Of a stretch of DNA of 64,000 nt, positions 44,306-52,185 are shown piece by piece; within the stretch, counting starts at the first letter, position 1, and each line of letters begins with the position of its first letter. The DNA is from G963677185 sp963677185 (GTDB lineage Bacteria; Bacillota; Syntrophomonadia; Syntrophomonadales; Syntrophomonadaceae), in NCBI GenBank assembly GCA_963677185.1, contig OY781889.1:2914001-2978000 (forward strand), in the 5' to 3' direction. The position numbers were made by a program, and so were the translations under genes. The notes under the pieces were generated by a model. It ran no database searches. It was not told where the DNA came from and was given only the letters and a program-made list of their open reading frames with translations.

Positions 44306-45763
44306 TTAGCCTAAAAATCCCCTCCGGTTAGCAGCCAGCAGCATAACTTCGCCAATTCGTTCCGTTCTGGCAGCTTTTAGCGATGCGTGCACATCGCGAG
44401 TCATTTGCAAATGCTCCTGGTCGGTTTCATAAGCAATGCCAAGCTTGTCCAGCTTTTTCCTGATCGAAGCGGGCAAAATCTCGGCATCTATATCAAGACA
44501 GCTCAGTGCATCGGCAAAATCAGCATCGGCATTTACAAAAACCTCTTTAATAAAGCGATAATCATCCGTGGATAACGCACTGAGCCCCAGCACTTCGGGG
44601 GGCAAACCGATAGAATAGAGCGCACAGGTGAACGAAATCGCCCTGGGCAGGCTGACCCCTTCCATGCTTCGGGCATACCCGAACAGCCCAATATGAAGCT
44701 TACGGGCTCTTCTTTTGGGCACATATTTAGCGGCAGCATTGATTATCGGAGCCAATTCCACCACCTGCCGATTGTATTCGGCTGCATAGCGCTGCACAAT
44801 CTCCAGGCAGCGCTCCTCGTCAACCTGCATGGCCGGCTTTACCACCCCTTCATTGAGCTGGCGGACGCCTTCGCGAACCTCATCCACCGGGTTGTCATAT
44901 TTGAAAGATGACTGGATCGTAAAAGTCTGCACACTCGGGTATTCCGCCATCAAGCGCCTGGCTGTGGAGGGCTTCAAATTGCCCCGGAAAGGAGCTGAAC
45001 CCACACCAACCATAGGCAGCAGGGGAATGCCTTTAATGGCCGCCACTTGTTCGAATCTCTGCAAAGCGATTTTATTAATCAGCACGGCCGCGGCAAATCC
45101 ATAGTTCATCGCCAGGTCGGAACGGGCCAGGAATACCCGCTGGTAGGCCGGGGTTTTGTCCTCAAGATAATCCATAACGATTCGATCGGCATTAACCATA
45201 TGCTCCAGGTCTTCAAATAGTGGTATTACATTAATAGAACGCGGCAGGAATTCACCTATCCAGTCCTGCAGGCTTATGTCTCCCGGCCGCAGTGAATTGT
45301 ACTGGCGCTCGACGATGTAGTCTTTGTAGTACTTATATATGCGGTCCAGGCACAGGTGCGAGGTAGTCATTGGCAGAATAACCTCGAAAATCGGGGCTAT
45401 ATCCCGCCCATAAAAAAGCTGGGCAGCATCATAGGAGCGCGGGATGCTTTCCAGGGTTTCCAGCAGGATCTTGGCTTCAGCCTTTTCGACGGTTGGATTG
45501 GGTACGCGCAGGGTGATAAATACGTCTTCACCCAGCTTGTTGGTTCTAAAAAAAGACTCATAACCGGTAAGCAGCTTCTTGACTACGTAGGTATCCACTT
45601 CCTTGCCTTCGCAATCCCACATCTGTTCGGTGCATCCCAGGTGGGAAAACGCGTAATAGGCTTCTTTGACCTCATCCTCACCAAAAATTATCTCCCCGGA
45701 AGAGAAAAACGGGGTGTGAACATTATCGGGATGCTGGGTGCTCATGCAACGCGGTATCTGCAT
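44306..45763 (-). CDS. ppcA: Archaeal-type phosphoenolpyruvate carboxylase
   Basis: 485 aa, half the size of the bacterial enzyme and matching PpcA/PEPCase type 3. The N-terminal IPRCMSTQHPDNVHTPFF is diagnostic. Further family blocks are HLGCTEQMWDCEGKEVD, PMVGVGSAPFRGNLKP and FTIQSSFKYD. Makes oxaloacetate from PEP and bicarbonate. ATG 45763 follows GGTGATAGAT; TTG 45784 is an alternative. A well-positioned AAGGA precedes an overlapping 22-codon frame instead (see findings). Present in methanogens and a few Bacillota. Confidence 0.93.
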   Translation of the reverse strand: MQIPRCMSTQHPDNVHTPFFSSGEIIFGEDEVKEAYYAFSHLGCTEQMWDCEGKEVDTYVVKKLLTGYESFFRTNKLGEDVFITLRVPNPTVEKAEAKILLETLESIPRSYDAAQLFYGRDIAPIFEVILPMTTSHLCLDRIYKYYKDYIVERQYNSLRPGDISLQDWIGEFLPRSINVIPLFEDLEHMVNADRIVMDYLEDKTPAYQRVFLARSDLAMNYGFAAAVLINKIALQRFEQVAAIKGIPLLPMVGVGSAPFRGNLKPSTARRLMAEYPSVQTFTIQSSFKYDNPVDEVREGVRQLNEGVVKPAMQVDEERCLEIVQRYAAEYNRQVVELAPIINAAAKYVPKRRARKLHIGLFGYARSMEGVSLPRAISFTCALYSIGLPPEVLGLSALSTDDYRFIKEVFVNADADFADALSCLDIDAEILPASIRKKLDKLGIAYETDQEHLQMTRDVHASLKAARTERIGEVMLLAANRRGFLG

Positions 45764-45783
45764 ATCTATCACCGTGCCTTTCA
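45715..45783 (-). CDS. Possible 22-codon leader ORF overlapping the PEP carboxylase start
   Basis: On the minus strand, ATAAGGATAGCTA precedes ATG (45791-45789) and the frame reads MAIERHGDRYADTALHEHPASR before TAA near 45723, out of frame with ppcA. Its ribosome-binding site is better placed than that of ppcA. It could be a leader peptide coupling translation, or chance. Confidence 0.25.
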
Positions 45784-45855
45784 ATTGCCATTAGCTATCC
45801 TTATGTAATTATTTTACACCAGGGCTGTTTTATTGAGAAGCATGCTTCAGCACAA

Positions 45856-48800
45856 TCATTCCGCAACCAGGCGCCGGGCTTCCCGGGCCACGATGCTAAT
45901 CCCCCGCCCGCGGCGCTGGAGCTGACCTCGCACCAGCAGAGGAGTTTTATGAGTACTGTATACTTGATCGCCGTACTTCATGTATATATCTTCGAACATA
46001 GTCACATCCGTAAGGCCGTACTCGTCCTCCAGGGAAAAGAACACCGTAATTCGCCCACTGCGGGTCGGCGGCCGGTGCGGGCGGAACAGAACCCCGGCCA
46101 CGGCAACTATTCTGCCGTCGGCCATTTCTTCCAGATCGCGACTGGACATGATGCCCTGTCCGGACAGGAAACCCCGCCAGGAAGCCATAGTGTGGCTTTC
46201 CAGCTCCAGGCCCAGCATTTCGAAGGCCAGCTCCCGGCGCCGTTCCTCCGGGAAATCTCGCAATTCATCTTCTATCCCTTCTTCCATGAAAAGCCCCTGG
46301 CCGCATTCGGAATCCCGAGCTTCAATAAAGGCTGGAAGCAGGTTCATACTCCAGCGGCGGTTGGGATTCAAACAGTCCATGGCGCCGCACTTAATAAGGT
46401 TTTCCATCATATCCGCCGGCATCGGCACCCTCTGCACGAAATCACGCAAAGAAGCGAATTCGCCACGGGCCCGCTCTTCTACCAGCATTTCCTGGGCGCT
46501 GCGCGAGACTCCCTTCACCTGTTTTAAGCCTACCCGGATGGCGCCTGATTCCACCACAAAATCTATATGGCTGTGGTTGATATCGGGCGGCAGAAGCACA
46601 ATCCCCCGGCGGCCGGCTTCATTGGCAATAATACGCGAAGGGTAATAACCCATCGGCTGGTGATTCATTATCGCCGCGTAGTATTCCGCCGGATAATGCC
46701 TGACCAGGTAGGCAGTCTTGAAGGAAGTGGTGGCGAAAGCGGCCGCGTGAGCCTCGCAAAATCCATAGCTGGCGTAGCCTAGCATGGAAGCAAAAATGCT
46801 TTCGGCCGCCTCCGGCTCCACCCCATTATCCACGGCCCGGCTGACAAAGCGCTCCCCGATCTCCTCCATGTACTTTTTCGAGCGGGCATGGGTCATAACC
46901 CGGCGCAGCTGGTCAGCTTCCCCGGCGGTAAATCCAGCTATGGCCCGGGCAATCTCCAGGACCTGCTCTTGAAAGAGCACCACCCCGTAGGTTGAAGACA
47001 AAATTGGCTCCAGGCGGGGATGGGGATAGCTCACCGCCTCCTTGCCCAGGCGCCGGGCGATGTAGGGTTCCACCATGTTGCCCTTGATCGGTCCGGGGCG
47101 GATTAGAGCCATGCTGGCCACCATGTCTTCCATGTTGTCGGCTTCCAGGCGGGCCTGCAAGGCACGCTGGGCCGGGCTTTCAATCTGAAACATGCCAATG
47201 GTCTGACCACTGCGGATTCGTTCGTAAGTATCCCGATCGTCCAGGGGAATGCGATCATAATCCAGTTCCTGCCCGCTGGCATTAATGCTGCCCACGGCCT
47301 GCTGCACTACCGAGAGGGTGCGCAGCGAAAGCAAGTCCAGCTTTATTAAGCCGGCATCCTCGACATCGTCCTTGTCAAACTGGGTTATCAGCGGTCCCAT
47401 CGCCGATCTTTGCAATACCGTCAACTCGGTCAGGGGCACATCGCTGACCACCACCCCTCCCAGATGCATGCCCAGGAAACGCGGGAAACCGGCCAAACAC
47501 TCACAAGCCTTAATCAACAGGTCATAGCGTTTTTCCCTGAGCGGGCTGCCCTTCAGCTCCGGCAGCAGGTCCAGCATGGGACGGATATTGTCAGCAAAGG
47601 TGTATGAGGGCAGGCGCTTGGCTATCGGCCCCAGTTCCGCCTCGCTGAAGCCGAGAGCCTTGCCGATATCCCGCAGGGCCGAACGGGCCCGGAAAGTGTT
47701 GTAGGTTGCCACCCGTGCCACCCGTTTGGCTCCATACCGGTCATAAACATAATTGATCACCTCATCCCGGCGGCGTGACTCAAAATCAATGTCTATGTCG
47801 GGCATACCCTGGCGTTCCAGGCTTATAAAGCGTTCGAACAATAAGCCCCGCTCCAGGGAATCCACCTCTGTAATATGCAGGCAGTAAGCCGCCAGCGAAT
47901 CGGCCGCCGAACCCCGCCCGGCATAACGAATGCTCTTTTCCCGGGCATAGCGGGCCAGATCCCAGACCACCAGAAAATAATCAGCCAGGTCCAACTGTTC
48001 TATAATAGATAATTCGTAATCCAGACGTTCTTCCACGCGGCGTCCAACCTTCCCGTACCGCTGCCGGGCCCCCTCCGCCGCCAGCCGCCTCAGGCAGGCC
48101 GCCGCGCTCTCCCCGGCCGGCAGCGCAAAACGGGGAAAATGAGTGCGCTTCTCTTTGAAAGGGGATTCACAGGCTTCCGCCAGCCGCAGGGTGTTTTGCA
48201 GGGCTTCGGGATAAGCAGCAAAAAGCGTTTTCATTTGTTCCGCGGATTTCAGGTATTGCTCACCGTTCAAAGGCCGTTCCGGGTGAATGGACTGAACGCT
48301 GCTTATACTGCGGATGCAGCATAGAATGTCATGCAGATAAAAATCATCGTGTTCCAAATAATGTACATCGTTGCTCGCCGCCAGACCCAGCCCCAGGCTG
48401 GCTCCCAACTCCGCCAGAAGGCGGTTGAGCTGCTGATCTCCTGGCAGCAGGCCATTCTGCAGTTCCAAGAAGAAACACTGCCGGCCAAAAAGATCGCGCC
48501 AGCGCCGGGCTTCTTCCTCCGCCTGCCGGTTCAAGCCTTTTAACAGCAAAGCAGGAATCCGTCCCCGGCGGCATCCAGACAGAACGAAAACCTCTTCCAA
48601 TTCAGGAAGATCCTCTTCCTGGCAACGCGGATCCTCGCGCGGGCTGGACAGGTGCCCCCGGGTCAGAAAGCGGCATATCGAAGCATAGCCCCGGGCGTTG
48701 CCCGCCAGCAAAGTAAGGTGACTGCCGTCCTGCAGGCTGACTTCTGCTCCCTGGATCGCCTTAATGCCGGCCTGTTCAGCAGCCGCGGCAAAGCGCAAGG

Positions 48801-48939
48801 CTCCGCATATGTTATTGTGGTCGGTCAGGGCCAGGGCAGGCATGCCCAGCTCTGCCGCCCGATCTGCCAGTTCCTTGATGCCGCCCGCCCCATCCAGAAA
48901 GGAAAAGGGGCTATGGACATGCAGGTGCACAAAAGACAT
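45856..48939 (-). CDS. dnaE2: Error-prone DNA polymerase, DnaE2/ImuC type
   Basis: 1027 aa C-family polymerase alpha subunit. The N-terminal PHP domain (about 1-200) has FVHLHVHSPFSFLDG and LALTDHNNICG. The palm has the catalytic DIDIDF (MPDIDIDFESRRRDE) and the third Asp later. Finger motifs RPGPIKGNMVEPYI and the tail OB domain close the protein. The size fits DnaE2/ImuC rather than replicative DnaE (about 1150). ATG 48939 is preferred over 48960 because homology begins there and GAAGGG lies upstream. It follows the imuB-like and DUF6504 genes; SOS-induced translesion synthesis is the expected role. Confidence 0.93.
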   Translation of the reverse strand: MSFVHLHVHSPFSFLDGAGGIKELADRAAELGMPALALTDHNNICGALRFAAAAEQAGIKAIQGAEVSLQDGSHLTLLAGNARGYASICRFLTRGHLSSPREDPRCQEEDLPELEEVFVLSGCRRGRIPALLLKGLNRQAEEEARRWRDLFGRQCFFLELQNGLLPGDQQLNRLLAELGASLGLGLAASNDVHYLEHDDFYLHDILCCIRSISSVQSIHPERPLNGEQYLKSAEQMKTLFAAYPEALQNTLRLAEACESPFKEKRTHFPRFALPAGESAAACLRRLAAEGARQRYGKVGRRVEERLDYELSIIEQLDLADYFLVVWDLARYAREKSIRYAGRGSAADSLAAYCLHITEVDSLERGLLFERFISLERQGMPDIDIDFESRRRDEVINYVYDRYGAKRVARVATYNTFRARSALRDIGKALGFSEAELGPIAKRLPSYTFADNIRPMLDLLPELKGSPLREKRYDLLIKACECLAGFPRFLGMHLGGVVVSDVPLTELTVLQRSAMGPLITQFDKDDVEDAGLIKLDLLSLRTLSVVQQAVGSINASGQELDYDRIPLDDRDTYERIRSGQTIGMFQIESPAQRALQARLEADNMEDMVASMALIRPGPIKGNMVEPYIARRLGKEAVSYPHPRLEPILSSTYGVVLFQEQVLEIARAIAGFTAGEADQLRRVMTHARSKKYMEEIGERFVSRAVDNGVEPEAAESIFASMLGYASYGFCEAHAAAFATTSFKTAYLVRHYPAEYYAAIMNHQPMGYYPSRIIANEAGRRGIVLLPPDINHSHIDFVVESGAIRVGLKQVKGVSRSAQEMLVEERARGEFASLRDFVQRVPMPADMMENLIKCGAMDCLNPNRRWSMNLLPAFIEARDSECGQGLFMEEGIEDELRDFPEERRRELAFEMLGLELESHTMASWRGFLSGQGIMSSRDLEEMADGRIVAVAGVLFRPHRPPTRSGRITVFFSLEDEYGLTDVTMFEDIYMKYGDQVYSTHKTPLLVRGQLQRRGRGISIVAREARRLVAE

Positions 48940-49074
48940 GTCTTTGCACCCTTCTTTCATAATTCCTGCTTATTGGACCGGCCGAAGCCAGGCTTTTCAG
49001 CCTTAAATAACGTCATAATCCCCATGCAGGCTGGAAAAGCATAAAGGCCCGCTCACCATCGCCAACAGCAGCCG

Positions 49075-49332
49075 TCAGTCGTAGCTCTTATACAGATACC
49101 AGGCCCGGCTCTCCAGATCCTGGAAAACCTCCCTGACCCCGCCTTCGTCAAGTTTCAGGCGAAAAAAGGCCTTTTCGCTTTCCCCTTCCCACCAGCAGCC
49201 GGTATCCCGCCAGCTTTCCAGGATCTCCTCCACCCTGAATTCTTCAGCGTCATCTTCATACCTGATGGCCGCAGGCAGCCCCCCGTCCCGGCACCAAACC
49301 TTCAGCGGCCGGTTCCGGTAATACTTGCTCAT
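49075..49332 (-). CDS. DUF6504 protein (ImuB C-terminal-like)
   Basis: 85 aa. The sequence RPLKVWCRDGGLPAAIRY, then EEILESWRDTGCWWEGE and WYLYKSYD, matches DUF6504, which is the C-terminal domain of many ImuB proteins and a stand-alone gene next to dnaE2 in several Clostridia. Here it is separate and starts 77 nt inside the end of the imuB-like frame. I chose ATG 49332 (AAGGA 10 nt upstream); an earlier ATG at 49362 lengthens the overlap. A frameshift that split one ImuB gene is possible. Confidence 0.75.
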   Translation of the reverse strand: MSKYYRNRPLKVWCRDGGLPAAIRYEDDAEEFRVEEILESWRDTGCWWEGESEKAFFRLKLDEGGVREVFQDLESRAWYLYKSYD

Positions 49333-50410
49333 ATAAACCGCATCCTTTTGCTTCTTCCGCACCCTGACCCGCCGGCAAACCCGGCCCGAAGCGCCAGGGA
49401 TCCCAGAATGCGAGGATTTGCTCCCGGCGATCCAGTTCCATTCCCCTGCTTATTGCCGCCGGGAAACGCGCCATCAACTTCTCCAGGCTGTCGGCAATGA
49501 CTGTCTCTTGCCAGGCGCTCTCCACCTGTTTTTGCATCGTGAATAGCTCCAGCTGCTCATAATGCACCGTTTCCAGGGCGTCCATACAGATATCCAGCCC
49601 GCTGGCCGCTTCACTCAAGCCGCTTCGCTCCAGCAGTGCTGACAACAAAAAGTCCAAACGGCCCGCCTCTGTACAGCCATTCTGCAAAAGCCTTTCCGCT
49701 TCCAGAACTCCGCGGCTGGTTTGCAGCCGTAAAAGCAGCCGGCGGGCACTCACGTGGCGTTCCTCCAGCAGCCGCCCCAGCCGCTGCGCGGCGCTTTTCA
49801 GATACTGTTGAAGCCGCTGGCGATCATCGGTCTCATATTCCATGTTTTGCCGGTAATACAGGCGCTCCGGCGGGTAAAGCCCCAGGATCATTTCATCATC
49901 GCGGGCGTTCAAGCCCCGCTCCAGTTCGAAAAGGTCTTTGCGCCCCAACAGGCGGGAGAGCTGGCTGGCCGACATATCCTGCAGCTCTTCTATGCGCATA
50001 ACCCCTGCTCTTTTGAGCCTTCTGGCCTCTGGACCTTTCAAAAGCGGAAAATCCTCTATCCTGAAATGACCCAGAAAAGCCCTCTCCTGTCCTGGCTTCA
50101 CTTCCGATATCGTCAATCCCCGGATGCTCCTCGTTAAACAAAAAGGCGGAGCCGGCTTGAAATTAGGCCAGCGCGAAGCCATTATTGCTGTTATCCTTGA
50201 GCCTCCGAAACCCAGGCAGCCCTGGCTCTGACCGCCAGCCTGCAATCCTGCCGCCAGTTGTTCAAGGAGCTTTTCTTCCGGCCCGCAACCGTTCAAATCC
50301 AGAAAAGCCCCGCCTTCCGAAGGCTCCACAAGGGGGGTCAAAGCGCTGCAAACATCCAGCAACCCGGCCTCCAGCCCTGGCAATACAAGGAATGCCACCT
50401 TCCGCATCAT
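49256..50410 (-). CDS. imuB: ImuB-like, Y-family polymerase homolog (N-terminally short)
   Basis: 384 aa. It aligns by eye to the later half of ImuB: MRKVAFLVLPG, then SALTPLVEPSEGGAFLDLNGCG (the LDLTG palm strand), ITAIMASRWPNF, the finger-like LKRAGVMRIEELQDMSASQLSRLLG helix-hairpin-helix, and a little-finger-like C-terminal part. Most of the N-terminal palm with the first metal-binding Asp is absent, which fits ImuB as a non-catalytic adaptor that brings DnaE2 to the clamp. Start ATG 50410 has AGAGGTG upstream. It is the first gene of the SOS unit; a LexA box is in its promoter. Confidence 0.8.
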   Translation of the reverse strand: MMRKVAFLVLPGLEAGLLDVCSALTPLVEPSEGGAFLDLNGCGPEEKLLEQLAAGLQAGGQSQGCLGFGGSRITAIMASRWPNFKPAPPFCLTRSIRGLTISEVKPGQERAFLGHFRIEDFPLLKGPEARRLKRAGVMRIEELQDMSASQLSRLLGRKDLFELERGLNARDDEMILGLYPPERLYYRQNMEYETDDRQRLQQYLKSAAQRLGRLLEERHVSARRLLLRLQTSRGVLEAERLLQNGCTEAGRLDFLLSALLERSGLSEAASGLDICMDALETVHYEQLELFTMQKQVESAWQETVIADSLEKLMARFPAAISRGMELDRREQILAFWDPWRFGPGLPAGQGAEEAKGCGLYEQVLPEPAAEGLVPGRGAACGHQV

Positions 50411-50439
50411 CAACACCTCTTTTGCCGGATGGTAACATA

Positions 50440-50469
50440 AAGATATAACAGAACATACGTTCTGGTCAA
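50440..50469 (-). promoter_or_regulatory. Promoter of the imuB-DUF6504-dnaE2 operon
   Basis: On the minus strand TTGACC (50469-50464) is followed by 18 bp and TATCTT (50445-50440). The entire LexA box lies in the spacer. The start point should be near 50433, about 23 nt before the ATG at 50410. Confidence 0.65.
50451..50462. promoter_or_regulatory. LexA (SOS) box
   Basis: GAACATACGTTC fits the Bacillota LexA/DinR consensus GAACRNRYGTTC at every position. It lies between the -35 and -10 elements of the mutasome promoter, where LexA would block RNA polymerase. Confidence 0.88.
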
Positions 50470-50497
50470 GGTGGATCGAAAACATGAATGGGAATAA

Positions 50498-51193
50498 TTA
50501 GAATAGAGTGCCCTGCTCTTCCAGGGGTTCAATAAGCTCGGGATCGTCATTTTGAGGAGAGTTTACCCGGCTGGACACAGCATAAGCCTGCAGTGCGTCC
50601 ATAGGCTCAATGCGGCTTAAAAACAGCCCGGCTTCATTTTTGTCCTGGCTGTTGAAGCCGTTCATCCAGTACTTCTCCTGCTCGCGGCGCAAGATGAGGG
50701 GCATGCGATCGTGAATGGAAGCAACTGCCGCTACGGGGTTAATGGTGATAATGGTGAAGGTTCGGAGGATTTCCCCTTCGGGATTATGCCACTCGTCCCA
50801 GAGCCCAGCCAGGGCGAAGAGTTCGCTCCGGGGGGAAACAATGCGCATAGGCTGTTTGCCCCGGTTCAGCTTTTGCCACTCAAAATAGCTGTCAGCCGGG
50901 ACCAGGCAGCGGCGCCTGTAGAGTGAGCGCCGGAAAGCTGGTTTTTCCGCCAGGGTTTCCAGCCGGGCGTTGATCATGCGGTTGCCGATAGAAACCTCTT
51001 TGGCCCAAAACGGCACCAGACCCCATTTCATCATGACCAGCCCGGGGGGTTGCCCTTCTTCGGCCGTAATCACCGGCAAATACTGGCCGGGTGCTGCATT
51101 GTAACGCGGCCGGTAATCGGGGATCACGTTTAACAGGCCAAAGCGCTCGGCCAGCTCGTCTTTTTCAACTGTCAGGGTATAGCGCCCGCACAC
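50498..51193 (-). CDS. SRAP/HMCES-type abasic-site DNA-crosslinking protein (YedK family)
   Basis: 231 aa. With GTG 51193 as start (GGGGAG 8 nt upstream) the protein begins M-C-G-R-Y, giving the catalytic Cys2 that links to abasic sites. The other active-site residues are visible: Asn in RPRYNAAPGQ, Glu in SYFEWQK and His in SIHDRMPLIL. Upstream open codons would bury the Cys and are wrong. It protects single-stranded abasic DNA. It ends about 30 bp before the mutasome LexA-box promoter and is likely a functional companion. Confidence 0.93.
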   Translation of the reverse strand: MCGRYTLTVEKDELAERFGLLNVIPDYRPRYNAAPGQYLPVITAEEGQPPGLVMMKWGLVPFWAKEVSIGNRMINARLETLAEKPAFRRSLYRRRCLVPADSYFEWQKLNRGKQPMRIVSPRSELFALAGLWDEWHNPEGEILRTFTIITINPVAAVASIHDRMPLILRREQEKYWMNGFNSQDKNEAGLFLSRIEPMDALQAYAVSSRVNSPQNDDPELIEPLEEQGTLF

Positions 51194-51375
51194 ATTCAAG
51201 ACTCCCCGCACATAGTATCTTTATGTTTTAATAGTCCAAAAGCCTCCAGCCTTTCCTGGCTACATTTTAACATGGACGGTATCGAAATTGGTGCCGGCTG
51301 CCCTGATCATATTGCGTGAAGAGGGCTCTGTCTCCTACCGTTTGCACTCTATCGCCATGCTTCGCCAGATTTGTC

Positions 51376-51404
51376 TTGACAAGTTTCGCCAGGGATGATA
51401 TTTT
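51376..51404 (+). promoter_or_regulatory. Promoter of the HTH/VIT-VWA unit
   Basis: TTGACA (51376-51381), 17-bp spacer, TATTTT (51399-51404) preceded by TGA (extended -10). AGAAAGGGTG follows directly at 51411, so the leader is only about 15-20 nt. Confidence 0.65.
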
Positions 51405-51426
51405 GTATTTAGAAAGGGTGACCAAC

Positions 51427-52164
51427 ATGAGCCGGTATTTTACAGTCAACGAAATAGCTTACGAGCTGGATATAAGCACCCGCACGGTGTACCGCATGCT
51501 GGAAGGCGGTTTGTTGAAAGGCTTTAAGACCGGGCGTATTTGGCGAGTTAGTCGCGATGATTTAGCTGATTACCTGTCGGTGATGTCTAATCTGGATAGC
51601 GATACCGCTTTATCGGCTGGCATTCGGTTTGATTCTAAAACTGTAAGGCCTTTCCAGGAACTGGCCTATCCGGTGCCACCTTCCCGGCGGATAAGTGATT
51701 ACCGGGTGCTTCTTGAAAGGCACATGCCCGGCTGCGAGGCCGAGCTCTTCGAACTGCCCCTGGAGGTGGAGGAAAGCCAGCAAAGCTTTCTATTCAGGAT
51801 GCGCGATAATCCGGCAAATAGCATTAAAATACCCTGGCCTGACAAGAACAAGGCTGCCATCAGGCGCTTCCTTCAAAGCGATTCAGAATTGTGGTCAAAA
51901 TCGAAGACCTGCTTTGCCGGAGATGGAAGCCCATATGACTGGGCTTCGGCGTTCTGCCTGGAAGGATTAAGCAGCAGTGAAAAAGCAGTTTTACAATGGG
52001 CATACAACCTGGAAGATACCAAATCACGCCCTTTGATAGAAGGAGCCAGTGTAGCCGATCGTTTGAGCCTGCTGGATAAAATGAGCCCGGCACAACGCAA
52101 AGCAGCCCTGGCTTCGCTGGAAATGCTCTATGCCGATGACACAGCGCCTGACAACCAGCGCTAG
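51427..52164 (+). CDS. Excisionase/MerR-type helix-turn-helix protein
   Basis: 245 aa. Residues 1-55 are the winged HTH of the excisionase family (YFTVNEIAYELDISTRTVYRMLEGG, then FKTGRIWRVSRDDLADYL). Residues 60-245 have no family I recognise; they are helical, with a Trp-rich PWPDKNKAAIRRFL stretch. ATG 51427 has AAAGGGTG upstream. It ends 21 nt before the VIT/VWA gene with a shared promoter, so it may regulate that gene or partner its product. Confidence 0.8.
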   Translation: MSRYFTVNEIAYELDISTRTVYRMLEGGLLKGFKTGRIWRVSRDDLADYLSVMSNLDSDTALSAGIRFDSKTVRPFQELAYPVPPSRRISDYRVLLERHMPGCEAELFELPLEVEESQQSFLFRMRDNPANSIKIPWPDKNKAAIRRFLQSDSELWSKSKTCFAGDGSPYDWASAFCLEGLSSSEKAVLQWAYNLEDTKSRPLIEGASVADRLSLLDKMSPAQRKAALASLEMLYADDTAPDNQR

Positions 52165-52185
52165 ATCAAAAAGGAGGACCAGAAC

